Shown here one piece after another: positions 30,945-39,869 of a stretch of DNA of 52,709 nucleotides. This DNA comes from a virus. The stretch is from the IMG/VR virus record IMGVR_UViG_3300047300_000727, positions 1-52,709 of that record. One strand, written 5' to 3'. Each line of letters starts with the position of its first letter. Position 1 is the first letter of the stretch. The position numbers and the translations under genes were made by a program. The notes beneath the pieces were generated by a model that had not been told where the DNA came from, did not search any database, and saw nothing but the letters and a program-made list of their open reading frames with translations.

Positions 30945-33028
30945 TGGCTACTTATTACGTCAGGACTGACGGAAGTGATACTAATACGGGGACAGGCCCT
31001 GCAACAAATCAAGCGTGGCAGACTATAGGAAAAGCACTAGGTGCTTTTGGCATTGCTCCGGGTGATACGGTTTATATTGCACCTGGTGTGTACAGAGAAT
31101 CTGTGACGGCTGCTTTCACTGACCCAACATCAGAGGCGCAGAGGGTAACTATAGCTGGTAATCCTACAGCCTCGCAGTTCAGTGGTGTGTCTGCTGGGCC
31201 TGTAATACTTACTAACTTTACATCCTCAACCGCTACTACTGGGAATCCAACACTTTTGATTAGTAAATCCTTTGTGACAATAACAGGGTTGAACATCAAT
31301 GGATACGTTGCTGGTGGAGGTGGATTTACCGGGCAGTTTTTTAGATTAGGTGGGCAATCCGGAATTATCACAGATTGTGGTTTTTACACACCGACTAACA
31401 ATGCTGACATTAACTCTGCCATTGCATTAAGACCGTTACAAGGATTACCGGGATTTACAATAAGCCGGTGTATAACATTGGCTCCTATTGTATTGGGGCC
31501 AACATCAGGCACGACTACTGCTTGGAATAGCCAAACTACAATCACAGATTGCATCTTACAAAACTCAAGCGTATATACAAATAGTGCTTGTGTACTATTG
31601 TTCAATGGGGTTGGCGCACATTTTGGAGGGATAACAATACAGAATTGCCGATTTATAGGTAATGCCGGAGTACTTGTTTATGCAGGTCAAAATATGCCAA
31701 CGACATTCCCAACGGATATTAAAAATTGTATTTTTGACACAGTCACAGGGGTAACATCAAACACTAACAATGGACAACTTACAGAGTCCTACAACATTTT
31801 CAACTGCGGTACGGCTAGAACAAATGTAGGTACTGGTACAGGTTCATTAAGTCGTGCTTACATTACTCCAGATTTCAATCTAAGTAGAATTAATGGCTGG
31901 GGTAACTATCCATTTTGGAGTAACCATTCGAGCAGTGCTAGTCAGAATGCAGGTACATCAACAGGCGCACCAGCCGCTGACATCTATGGTGTAACGTGGC
32001 TTGCTCCGAGTACTCCGACGATGGGTGCGATTGAGTACTCTAATGGATCAAACACTGGCACTTATGTTCCAACCGAGCGCAACGCGTCTACCATCACAAT
32101 CGCTCCCGGCTCAACATCACAATCCATCGAACTGTACCTTGGTGCTACAGGTCTCACAGCCTCAACATCTGGTCTCTCAGCTCGCTACAACAGGACACGC
32201 ACAACCTCTGTCAGCATCCCTCTGGTAGCCCGTACAATCGCTCAAGCGTGGACTTCTGGTGGCTTTGCGGAGGTAGACGCTACCAATATGTCGGGGATCT
32301 ATCGCCTTGACTTACCCGACGCTGCACTGGCTGCTGGTGCTGACGATGTCACTGTTGTGGTGCGTGGTGCATCTGGTACTAACGGTGCGGTGATGACGGT
32401 CAAACTGTCCTCTGGTGGTTTGACGGAAGCACAGACTGCATCTGCTGTCTGGGGTGCAAGCCCTGGCCCTTACAATGATGCAACGACAATGGGTGGCATT
32501 GTTAATGAGATAGATACACTTGCTAATGGTATTGATATCAACGTCACGCAAACTCCTATCCTTGTATGGGATGAGTTAAAGTCTAATCATACAACGCCGG
32601 GTACTTTTGGAGATTATCTTGACGCAAAGGTGTCCGACGTTGCGGACACGGCTAGAATACAACTTCGACAAGGCCCGTTCCTTATTAAACAGAATGCTGT
32701 TGATAGCATTATCACCGAAGTAAATCAATTCCTGTCAACAACACCAAACATTGAGATGGTGCTGATTGATAGTAGTGGTGGCTCGGTATCTGTGGCTGGA
32801 TCAACGCTTGTTATGCGTGTGCGAAACCAAGCAGGTACGGCTGTCATAAATAATATTACGCCTACTGTCGCATACGCTGACGGTGGTGTTGTTCGATGGT
32901 CACCAAACCAGTCATGGAATGCGCTTGGTGTAACAACGGCAGGAACATATCGTATTGTTGTAGAGCGTACAATAGGTGGTGTTACAACTACCTTCGGCCC
33001 ATTCCTTGTGCAGTTAAGTAGCGGATAA
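30944..33028 (+). CDS. Tail adhesin with beta-helix N-terminal part (block B)
   Basis: 694 residues. The start, Y-Y-V-R-T-D-G-S-D-T-N-T-G-T-G followed by W-Q-T-I-G-K-A-L, G-D-T-V-Y-I-A-P-G-V-Y-R-E, is the DUF1565/pectate-lyase-like beginning of a right-handed beta-helix, which appears to run to about residue 300 (repeated I-T-D-C, I-Q-N-C-R-F steps). A linker follows, then the segment shared with the protein at 1-1091 (residues ~376-515), then a variable part and a beta-sandwich end. Right-handed beta-helices are common in fibres and tailspikes that bind or cut polysaccharide. No catalytic residues can be assigned. Confidence 0.7.
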   Translation: MATYYVRTDGSDTNTGTGPATNQAWQTIGKALGAFGIAPGDTVYIAPGVYRESVTAAFTDPTSEAQRVTIAGNPTASQFSGVSAGPVILTNFTSSTATTGNPTLLISKSFVTITGLNINGYVAGGGGFTGQFFRLGGQSGIITDCGFYTPTNNADINSAIALRPLQGLPGFTISRCITLAPIVLGPTSGTTTAWNSQTTITDCILQNSSVYTNSACVLLFNGVGAHFGGITIQNCRFIGNAGVLVYAGQNMPTTFPTDIKNCIFDTVTGVTSNTNNGQLTESYNIFNCGTARTNVGTGTGSLSRAYITPDFNLSRINGWGNYPFWSNHSSSASQNAGTSTGAPAADIYGVTWLAPSTPTMGAIEYSNGSNTGTYVPTERNASTITIAPGSTSQSIELYLGATGLTASTSGLSARYNRTRTTSVSIPLVARTIAQAWTSGGFAEVDATNMSGIYRLDLPDAALAAGADDVTVVVRGASGTNGAVMTVKLSSGGLTEAQTASAVWGASPGPYNDATTMGGIVNEIDTLANGIDINVTQTPILVWDELKSNHTTPGTFGDYLDAKVSDVADTARIQLRQGPFLIKQNAVDSIITEVNQFLSTTPNIEMVLIDSSGGSVSVAGSTLVMRVRNQAGTAVINNITPTVAYADGGVVRWSPNQSWNALGVTTAGTYRIVVERTIGGVTTTFGPFLVQLSSG
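32067..32193. repeat. Direct repeat copy 2 (127 bp, identical to 1-127)
   Basis: Exact copy of bases 1-127, inside the adhesin gene and in the same frame. Beyond it the two genes differ mainly at third positions for about 270 bases, then diverge. The distance between the copies is 32,066 bases. Exact 127-base identity ending in a mismatch is also what a branch in a word-length-127 assembly graph leaves. Confidence 0.97.
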
Positions 33029-33409
33029 ATGAAATACGTACAAGTCACTAGCAACGTCCGTTCTGTGTCACTTAGCATTAAGAGTGGCGTTGCTTCTGGC
33101 TTGCGTCCAGCTGCACAAACAGTGGCACAATCGGCAAAGCGACACGCCTCCGCAAACATTGAAACTGGCAAGCTCATGCAGTCTATCCGTGGACGCAAAG
33201 TAAGTAAGTTCCAGGCTGAAGTTATCGCTGACCCTGTAGGTGTGAACTGGGTAGGTAAAACTGTCCACTACGCCATATACCTGCATCAAGGACACAGGGC
33301 TCCTATCGTTGCATATCACGGCAACCCATTCCTGATTAAAGCAATGGTAGAGCAGAAAGATAACGTTGCTCGTATTGTGCGCGACACAATAGAACAGGTA
33401 CTGCCATGA
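33029..33409 (+). CDS. HK97 gp10-like protein (block B)
   Basis: 126 residues. Helical start (G-L-R-P-A-A-Q-T-V-A-Q-S-A-K-R-H-A), then E-T-G-K-L-M-Q-S-I-R-G near 46, V-H-Y-A-I-Y-L-H-Q-G near 80 and N-P-F-L-I-K-A-M near 100: the T-G-x-L-x-x-S-I, Y-A-x-Y-x-x-x-G and P-F-x-x-x-A signatures of gp10-like proteins, clearer here than in block A. Joins head and tail or completes the tail. End overlaps the next ATG. Confidence 0.8.
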   Translation: MKYVQVTSNVRSVSLSIKSGVASGLRPAAQTVAQSAKRHASANIETGKLMQSIRGRKVSKFQAEVIADPVGVNWVGKTVHYAIYLHQGHRAPIVAYHGNPFLIKAMVEQKDNVARIVRDTIEQVLP

Positions 33410-33822
33410 GCATTTATGAACCAAGGTTGGCTAGGCAGTGGATCAATAGCAAGCTAAATGCTACGACTGTTCTAAACTACGTTTCCGGAATCTATCAAGA
33501 CTTGGCTGTTCAAGATGCGAACAGTCCATACGTCATCATTGAAGAGATTGGCGGTTACGACCTTGAAGCTGGTCATCGGCAAGGTGCATTTATTGAATTT
33601 CACGTGCTAGTAGTGGGATTTGCAGGACGTGATGATGACAATATGTACAATGCTATGGATGTAATAGATACTGCATTGATAAATGCAAATGAGGTGTACG
33701 GTGGGTATCGCGTGATATGTCGCTCGTCTGCCATTGTTCCATCAACGATTGAACTAGGTGACGGTCAAGTATATTGGCGTACAGTTGGAAGAACCTGGCG
33801 GATATACGTCAGTAACTTATAG
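33406..33822 (+). CDS. Tail terminator-like protein (block B)
   Basis: 138 residues with an ATGA overlap. S-P-Y-V-I-I-E-E-I-G-G near residue 40 and a helix N-A-M-D-V-I-D-T-A-L near 83 mirror the block A gene at 1877-2356. Ends with W-R-T-V-G-R-T-W-R-I-Y-V, a likely edge strand. Tail terminator by order and motif; no direct test from sequence. Confidence 0.6.
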   Translation: MSIYEPRLARQWINSKLNATTVLNYVSGIYQDLAVQDANSPYVIIEEIGGYDLEAGHRQGAFIEFHVLVVGFAGRDDDNMYNAMDVIDTALINANEVYGGYRVICRSSAIVPSTIELGDGQVYWRTVGRTWRIYVSNL

Positions 33823-33831
33823 GAGTAAGAG

Positions 33832-34299
33832 ATGGCACTAATTCTTGAGGATATGTCTATCACCTTTTCGATTGGTGATGCATACACTCCCGGCACTGCA
33901 CCAAGTTGGACAGGCGCAGCAACATATTCATATCTTGGCGTAGCACGATCAATTGAGATTTCGGATGAATTTGATTCCGTCAACGCTGGAGGAGCGACGG
34001 GTATTAAACGTCGTTACTTCAACCGCAACCAGATGATTCGTGTTCGCGGAGTCGTTACATACAACGCTAACAACGTTCTAAACCTTCCACAGGCTAAATC
34101 ACTGACGACATACACACTGGGTCTTTACAACATCAAGATTACTGTAAAAAACAATTCGACCCTTACACCATCAAGAAGTTTTGAAGGTGTTATGCGTCGA
34201 ATGTCAATGAGTACAGACCAAGGTAACCCACAGATTGAGGAGATGGAAATCGACTTGATGGCTGACTGGGGTTCCTATAGCGCAAGTCAAGGAGCATAA
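33832..34299 (+). CDS. Tail tube protein paralogue 1 (block B)
   Basis: 155 residues with ATAGGAGTA before the ATG, the same leader as the block A tube gene. It shares with the next gene M-A-L-I-x-E-D-M, S-D-E-F-D-S-V-N-A-G-G-A, G-I-K-R-R-Y-F-N-R, T-Y-N-A-(N/D)-N-V and M-S-T-D-Q-G-N-P. Tail tube role is inferred from its place before the frameshifted chaperone genes. Confidence 0.65.
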   Translation: MALILEDMSITFSIGDAYTPGTAPSWTGAATYSYLGVARSIEISDEFDSVNAGGATGIKRRYFNRNQMIRVRGVVTYNANNVLNLPQAKSLTTYTLGLYNIKITVKNNSTLTPSRSFEGVMRRMSMSTDQGNPQIEEMEIDLMADWGSYSASQGA

Positions 34300-34301
34300 C
34301 G

Positions 34302-34769
34302 ATGGCATTAATTATGGAGGATATGGCTATCCAGTTATGGGTATCCGCACTTCCTTATTCCCCGACATCTACACCGACGTTTACAGCAAACTCTGCAATT
34401 ATTGGAGTATCACGATCTGTTGAATATTCGGATGAGTTTGACAGTGTAAACGCTGGTGGTGCAGCAGGTATTAAACGCCGTTACTTCAACCGCCAACAGA
34501 TGGTACGCCTGCGTCAGGTCACCACCTACAACGCAGATAACGTATCAAACTTGTCTGCCATTCGTGGTCTTACTGTGTACTCTCCAGTCGGTTACGTTGC
34601 TTATGTACGCATCAAGAACAACGGTGCTCTTACTACTTATCAGGACTTCGTGGGAGTTATTCGAAGTTTTCGAATGAGTACCGACCAAGGTAATCCACTG
34701 ATTGAAGACATTGAACTTGACGGCATGGCTGATACAACTGGATGGCCAGGTGCAATAACACCTCCGTAA
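34302..34769 (+). CDS. Tail tube protein paralogue 2 (block B)
   Basis: 155 residues, two bases after the stop of paralogue 1 and equal in length. About half of the positions are identical to paralogue 1 in the core motifs (S-D-E-F-D-S-V-N-A-G-G-A, G-I-K-R-R-Y-F-N-R, S-T-D-Q-G-N-P-L-I-E-D), while loops differ. It arose by tandem duplication. The two might form a mixed tube, or one might cap or decorate the tube. Confidence 0.65.
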   Translation: MALIMEDMAIQLWVSALPYSPTSTPTFTANSAIIGVSRSVEYSDEFDSVNAGGAAGIKRRYFNRQQMVRLRQVTTYNADNVSNLSAIRGLTVYSPVGYVAYVRIKNNGALTTYQDFVGVIRSFRMSTDQGNPLIEDIELDGMADTTGWPGAITPP

Positions 34770-34787
34770 GTATAGTAAGATGGCTAT

Positions 34788-35225
34788 ATGAAACTAGGTG
34801 ACATTGTACAAAACGCTCCTAAGTATGAGCGTCCAGCTGTTGAGGTAGATGTGACGGATTGGCTTGGCAAGGATGACGAAGAGAAAGTTATTCTTACTTG
34901 GCGAAGACCTGGTGTTCCACAAATCTACCAATCAAGTATGGACGCTCAAGAACTTATTAAGCGTTATCCAGACATTCCATTTCCTTTGGCTATGGATATC
35001 TGTGCGATGGCTACTGCCCATGAAAAGCCATTGCCTTCGGAAGAATGGCCAACCGCATTGTTCTATACGTGGATTGCACAAAACCACATGGACTGCTTTG
35101 ATTATCTTTTCCGTACATTTAATGAGGCATTTGCTGGTTTGAGTCAGGTACGTGGGTCGAAGCCTAACGACCTAAAAAACTCATCGTCCGAGTGTGCTCC
35201 AAGCACTGGCGAAGACACCCTTTAG
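34788..35225 (+). CDS. Tail assembly chaperone, short form (block B)
   Basis: 145 residues. Position between tube and tape measure and an in-frame slippery heptamer near the 3' end identify it as gpG-like. Contains V-D-V-T-D-W-L-G-K-D-D-E-E-K, W-R-R-P-G-V-P and a helical second half. Little identity to the block A protein beyond general features. Confidence 0.75.
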   Translation: MKLGDIVQNAPKYERPAVEVDVTDWLGKDDEEKVILTWRRPGVPQIYQSSMDAQELIKRYPDIPFPLAMDICAMATAHEKPLPSEEWPTALFYTWIAQNHMDCFDYLFRTFNEAFAGLSQVRGSKPNDLKNSSSECAPSTGEDTL

Positions 35226-35353
35226 AGGTTGACCTTCCATACTTTGCTTTGCTTGATCTGATTGAACTTGAACAGATAGAGCAAAAAGAGTACGCTCGGA
35301 TGAAAAAAGAACAAGAGGAAAAATTCAGTGGCAACAGAACTCGGCGACATTAA
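34788..35353 (+). CDS. Tail assembly chaperone, long form by -1 frameshift (block B)
   Basis: A -1 slip at AAAAAAC (35174-35180) leads into a frame reading L-I-V-R-V-C-S-K-H-W-R-R-H-P-L-E-V-D-L and on to a charged coil (E-Q-I-E-Q-K-E-Y-A-R-M-K-K-E-Q-E-E-K), with stop at 35351-35353, 26 bases inside the tape-measure gene. The R-H-P-x-E-V-D-L motif is shared with the block A frameshift extension, which supports the shift in both. Confidence 0.8.
35174..35180 (+). promoter_or_regulatory. -1 frameshift heptamer AAAAAAC
   Basis: Read A-AAA-AAC in frame 0, an efficient bacterial slippery sequence, 15 codons before the frame-0 stop at 35223. Downstream AGTG-T-GCT (35191-35198) could pair with AGCACT, a weaker structure than in block A. 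Confidence 0.75.
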
Positions 35354-37250
35354 AATCCTTATTGACGTAGATGTTACGAAGTTCGAAGCTTCTTTGAATA
35401 ACGCTATGTCCCGCGCTCAAAATGCGTTTAACCGCATGGGTGCGGGCATGACCTCTTCAATTAATCAGAATCTCTCAGCTGGATTTCGTCAACAAACAGA
35501 AGCATTTGCTAGTGGTTTGAGACTGGCTTTTAGAAATGCTTTCGCTGCGGCTGAACAAGAACAGTCGCAATCAATGGATCGCCTACAACAAAGAATGCGG
35601 TCTTCAATGGGTAACGCATCTTCTATGAACCAAACGGGTCAGAGGATGGGTAGTTCATTTGCTATTGGATTTAGCAGTCCTATATTAAATGCTGTAAGCG
35701 CTGTTCATAGCGCGATATATGGCATTAAGGACATAGCACAACTTGTTGGCACTGTATCTGGTTTTACAATGTCAGCAAACCTTGGTGGAATACAGTCAGG
35801 TATCAGCGCCATTTTGAGAGACACGAAGCAAGGTGCTCTAATCACTAGTCAACTACAACAGTTGGCGATGGAAACCCCGTTTGGGGTAGAGGACTTTGCT
35901 GGTGTTGGACGCAAGATGCTTGCAATGGGCACACCTGGCAATCAGTTAATACCTCAACTGACTACTTTGGCTGACGCAGTTTCTGCTACTGGTGGTGGTG
36001 CTGGAGAGTTACGAGACATAGCTGAGTTTATTGCTAAGGTACGAATGAATCCAAGAGCGATAGACTCAGACACTCTTCTCGGGCTTGTCCGCTCAGGTAT
36101 GCCATTGCGACAGACAGCAGAAGCAATGGCTAGAAGACCATTCCAAAACGAACAAGAAGCAACTATGTTCCTACAGTCGCGTTTAAGTGGACGAGGTGCA
36201 GCAGGTGTAAATGAGGTTTTGGATGCAATGAATCGTCAGTTTGGTGGTTCAGCCAAAGCCCTTGGTAGGACGAGCTTAGAATCGGTTACCCAAAGATTGC
36301 TTGAGGGTGGTCAAGCAATGATGATGGGCACAGGTGGTAAAGGCTTAAATGTTGCTCTTGGTGGCTTAAATATGCTCGCAGACTTTGCTGAAGTCTTAGG
36401 GAAAATCAATACGGCCTTACTTGGTGTGCCAGGATTGATCCTACTTGTTTCAGCTTTTAACTACCTGAGAAATGCTTTTACGACCGCTAAATCAAGTATT
36501 GATCAGTTCACAACAAGTATTACTACGCTTGCTACTACGGTACAAGGATTACATGTAGGGCCAGCTGGTAGATATACACCACCATTAAACGTGATGACTG
36601 GGCAAGTCCCAATGAGTCCAATGAGTCCAAGCTTCTTGGCAGGTCACACGTTTGACGCTGCTAGTAAAACATGGGTGCCGATACCTACTCCAACAATTCC
36701 TTTAACTCCTATGGAAAAAGTTAAAGCAGGTATACAGGGACGAATGACAGCTTTAAATGCTGGAGTTAATAACTTTTTATCTAACATGAATCCTGGTATG
36801 GCAGGACACCTTCTTACGGGAGGTTTGATGCTTGGCGGAATGATTGCTTCTCAAAGTCTTGCTAATCAACAGATGAACAACATCGGCAATCAAAAAGCAA
36901 TGGCAGAAAACACTCGGATGCAAAATGCGCTTGCTGGTGCATCAGGTGGTGCAATGCTAGGAAATATGATTGGAACATTATTCCCCGGCATAGGAAATGT
37001 GGTTGGAACGATTGCTGGTACGTTGATTGGTGGTGCAGCTGGGTACCTTACTTCAGAGAACCCGGATAATCTGCCAAACAAAGCGCTTGACGAAAACACC
37101 AAAGCTCTTAACAACGCTACAGTTGCAATGACAATGCTTGCATCAAGTATCATCGGTGCTGGCCCACGTGCCGCAGGTGCGGTGTCCGCAATTGAACTTG
37201 AGATGTACATGGCTACGCGAAACAACATGATGAATCAGGGGCTTGCATAA
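35328..37250 (+). CDS. Tape measure protein (block B)
   Basis: 640 residues from GTG at 35328 (after GAGGAAAAATTC), overlapping the frameshift extension. N-terminal coiled coil and Q-rich stretches (R-L-Q-Q-R-M-R-S-S), then M-E-T-P-F-G-V-E-D-F-A-G-V-G-R-K-M-L near 182 as in many tape measures, L-V-R-S-G-M-P-L-R-Q near 250, and glycine-rich hydrophobic segments near 335-385 and 500-585 (G-G-L-M-L-G-G-M-I-A, I-A-G-T-L-I-G-G-A-A-G). Longer than the 511-residue block A protein, so tail B would be about a quarter longer. Confidence 0.85.
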   Translation: MATELGDIKILIDVDVTKFEASLNNAMSRAQNAFNRMGAGMTSSINQNLSAGFRQQTEAFASGLRLAFRNAFAAAEQEQSQSMDRLQQRMRSSMGNASSMNQTGQRMGSSFAIGFSSPILNAVSAVHSAIYGIKDIAQLVGTVSGFTMSANLGGIQSGISAILRDTKQGALITSQLQQLAMETPFGVEDFAGVGRKMLAMGTPGNQLIPQLTTLADAVSATGGGAGELRDIAEFIAKVRMNPRAIDSDTLLGLVRSGMPLRQTAEAMARRPFQNEQEATMFLQSRLSGRGAAGVNEVLDAMNRQFGGSAKALGRTSLESVTQRLLEGGQAMMMGTGGKGLNVALGGLNMLADFAEVLGKINTALLGVPGLILLVSAFNYLRNAFTTAKSSIDQFTTSITTLATTVQGLHVGPAGRYTPPLNVMTGQVPMSPMSPSFLAGHTFDAASKTWVPIPTPTIPLTPMEKVKAGIQGRMTALNAGVNNFLSNMNPGMAGHLLTGGLMLGGMIASQSLANQQMNNIGNQKAMAENTRMQNALAGASGGAMLGNMIGTLFPGIGNVVGTIAGTLIGGAAGYLTSENPDNLPNKALDENTKALNNATVAMTMLASSIIGAGPRAAGAVSAIELEMYMATRNNMMNQGLA

Positions 37251-39619
37251 TGCCTATACCTCAGTGGCGCATCACATTTGACGTTGAAAACCGCATGACA
37301 CAACGTCCTGGATTTGCTCAATCGCCATTTGGTACAAATATAACCCAGTGGTTTAAGCTTCCTGCGGACGAGGAAACTTATCAGGAGCCATTGACTGGCA
37401 TCATTATGCTAAAGCCTTCGTACTTGCGAGCAGACTTTACATCGTCATCTTTCTGGTATGACGCTGCAACATGGACAAAAGATGCTTCATATTGGGAATC
37501 GATGTGGCATGGTGATTACAACGATGCCGCCTACAACGGTAAATTTGTAGCGAGTCAAACGGCAACTATTGGTAGTAAACAACTTCCTGGATTAAGTGGC
37601 GCAGTGCATACACCAATGTATGTAAGTACCTCTGGCTACCCATTGGATGTAATCCGCATTGGAGCACAAACTGCCGCTGGTGGCGATACATATAAAGACG
37701 AAGGGTTTGCCATCAACTGGAAAATTGCATCCAGAGAAGTGATGACAAATAAATATCGGAACTGCTTATACGTTGCTATAGAAAAACTTGGTGTGCACAT
37801 TGACTTCACCGGTAAGTGTTCAGTGTATTGGTATGACGATCCGGTGAGTGGTGTATATACAACAGCTACACTTGTTGACACGTTTGATATTGGCGCCATA
37901 ACTGAGATGACTGGTAAGTGGCAAACACTTACAATTCTTCCGATACCACAATTAGGCGTACTCATTACAAATCACACGACAAAATCAGTAAAGCAAACAA
38001 GTACAAAATCATCGGCTGATTCAAAGTCAATTGCTGGTAAATTGGTTTCCGTCCCGCTTCGCACAGCGTCTGGTGTTCCTTATGTAGTTGATGCTGGCAA
38101 GATGGAATTAGGTTTTAATCCGGATTTCTCGAACCTAACGTATCACTATGCAGTCCATCGCATTCGATACAAGACCACCGCTGAGGATGCAGGCGTAAAG
38201 CGTTTCGTGACACAGGTTTATGACCCAGGGTTTATTCCTGCAACAGCGCCAGCAAGTCACACCGTAGGGACATACTACACGCCCGCTAGCACCTCTTCGT
38301 CTGTTGCTTTAGTTGATAAAGATGGCGGAACTTATGATATTGGTACAGATAGATTTTTTCGACACAATATAACGCTTGCCACTACAAATGCGGTGTACAC
38401 ACCGATGGTGTATGGAGTTTACGTTCGCTGGGACGCATTAAGGGTAACGCGATCAACTACACCTGTACTTATTGACCGTTACAGCCATCTGGAATTCTTT
38501 GACGATGACCTCGCATATGGTGGTGGGCGATTAAAAGCAACACACGTGACGCAAGCTGAGATAACTATAGTTGAGCGTGGAGATACGACGTACAAGCTGG
38601 AAAGGTGCGATGACCCAACAGCTGGTACCCCAACTTGGGTGGTGCAACAAACCGGATGGGCACGTCTTAGTGGTTGTGATGTTTTTCTTGACAATGCTGG
38701 CACCAACTCATTTGCCTATAGGTATGAAGCTGACTGGGAGTTGACTAGTGAAATTGGCCGTTTTAACGAAATCAACCAATACCTGCACACTGCGTTTGAT
38801 GGAAACAACGTTGCTACTGCTATAAACAATGTACTAAACGCCGCTGGCTATGAAATTATTCCGACTATAGATCTTCCCGCAGATGCGATCAATACAACTG
38901 TGCCAGTTCCTCCTCGAGGGCAATCCTGGAGGCATGGCACAAAGACAGGTGATCGCGGAGACAAAATTATTCGCCAGTTACTGATGTTACTCCGTAAACA
39001 ATTTGTGGAATATCGATTACGTTGGGACACAATCAATTACAAATGGGTGCTTGAGCAAAAACCCGCTTACAACGCAGCAACAATCTGGAAGTTCGTGCCA
39101 AACCCAGCGGATCACAACGTAGCGTCTAACAAGATATGTGTTGGTGAATCTCCAAAGGTTTACTCGCTCAATGTGCAACCACCGGAAACAAACTACATTA
39201 ATGGTGTCGGTACGACGACTGCACAGAACGACGCAGCTCGCGTACCTGCTGCACATCCATTGATTAACCGAGCAAGTATATTTGATGCAAACTCCGTTGA
39301 CTACCTTGGGCGCATCGTCACTTCAATGCCAATCTTTGTTCCGTACGTAAATCCGGACGACATTCTAAAGATGACACGTCGCGTGTATGATGCAGCTGCA
39401 CAACGTCGGTTCCAACTTAAGGTATGTTCGTTCTACTATGTTGATGGCTTTCAGCCTGGCGCACGTTGTCGCATGATGATGGTCAACGGAACAGATACGG
39501 ACTACGATGACCTGTACATGAAGCGACGTACTGTTGTTATCAGTAGAGATAGCGGTGGTATCGTTGCACCAAAGGTAGAGTACTCTTGCGAATCAAACTA
39601 TATGAGCACGGTGTTTTAA
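37250..39619 (+). CDS. Distal tail / tail hub protein (block B)
   Basis: 789 residues, ATG overlapping the tape-measure stop. First part beta-rich (L-E-K/T motifs, A-D-F-T-S-S-S-F-W-Y-D), a hub-like part around 440-700 with G-D-R-G-D-K-I-I-R-Q-L-L-M-L-L-R-K near 575, and a C-terminal K-V-C-S-F-Y-Y-V-D-G-F-Q-P-G-A-R-C beta-barrel-like end. It holds the place of the 748-residue block A protein. A tail-tip hub that carries the giant tip protein is inferred. Confidence 0.55.
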   Translation: MPIPQWRITFDVENRMTQRPGFAQSPFGTNITQWFKLPADEETYQEPLTGIIMLKPSYLRADFTSSSFWYDAATWTKDASYWESMWHGDYNDAAYNGKFVASQTATIGSKQLPGLSGAVHTPMYVSTSGYPLDVIRIGAQTAAGGDTYKDEGFAINWKIASREVMTNKYRNCLYVAIEKLGVHIDFTGKCSVYWYDDPVSGVYTTATLVDTFDIGAITEMTGKWQTLTILPIPQLGVLITNHTTKSVKQTSTKSSADSKSIAGKLVSVPLRTASGVPYVVDAGKMELGFNPDFSNLTYHYAVHRIRYKTTAEDAGVKRFVTQVYDPGFIPATAPASHTVGTYYTPASTSSSVALVDKDGGTYDIGTDRFFRHNITLATTNAVYTPMVYGVYVRWDALRVTRSTTPVLIDRYSHLEFFDDDLAYGGGRLKATHVTQAEITIVERGDTTYKLERCDDPTAGTPTWVVQQTGWARLSGCDVFLDNAGTNSFAYRYEADWELTSEIGRFNEINQYLHTAFDGNNVATAINNVLNAAGYEIIPTIDLPADAINTTVPVPPRGQSWRHGTKTGDRGDKIIRQLLMLLRKQFVEYRLRWDTINYKWVLEQKPAYNAATIWKFVPNPADHNVASNKICVGESPKVYSLNVQPPETNYINGVGTTTAQNDAARVPAAHPLINRASIFDANSVDYLGRIVTSMPIFVPYVNPDDILKMTRRVYDAAAQRRFQLKVCSFYYVDGFQPGARCRMMMVNGTDTDYDDLYMKRRTVVISRDSGGIVAPKVEYSCESNYMSTVF

Positions 39620-39620
39620 G

Positions 39621-39869
39621 ATGAATATCAGAGCACAGATAGAGATGCAGCAAGCAGCTGCGATGCGTCAATCATTTCTGACTGGTCAAGTAAACGGAAC
39701 AATCGGATTTAATTCCGAGCGTGAGTTAAACGCCAACGTATCCACATTCCATGAGCTTCCTGTTTATGTGGATCCAACATGGAACTATGTACAGCAAGAC
39801 GCCAACGGTAACTTTTATATTTTGTCAGGTTATTCAATGACGGGTGGCCCGGACGTACCTAGACCATAA
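39621..39869 (+). CDS. Small tail-tip accessory protein, block B only
   Basis: 82 residues, between hub and tip genes; its TAA overlaps the next ATG. Helical start (I-E-M-Q-Q-A-A-A-M-R-Q-S-F) then beta-rich with D-A-N-G-N-F-Y-I-L-S-G-Y. Not recognised. Block A has no counterpart, so it may be an adaptor for this tail tip. Confidence 0.55.
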   Translation: MNIRAQIEMQQAAAMRQSFLTGQVNGTIGFNSERELNANVSTFHELPVYVDPTWNYVQQDANGNFYILSGYSMTGGPDVPRP

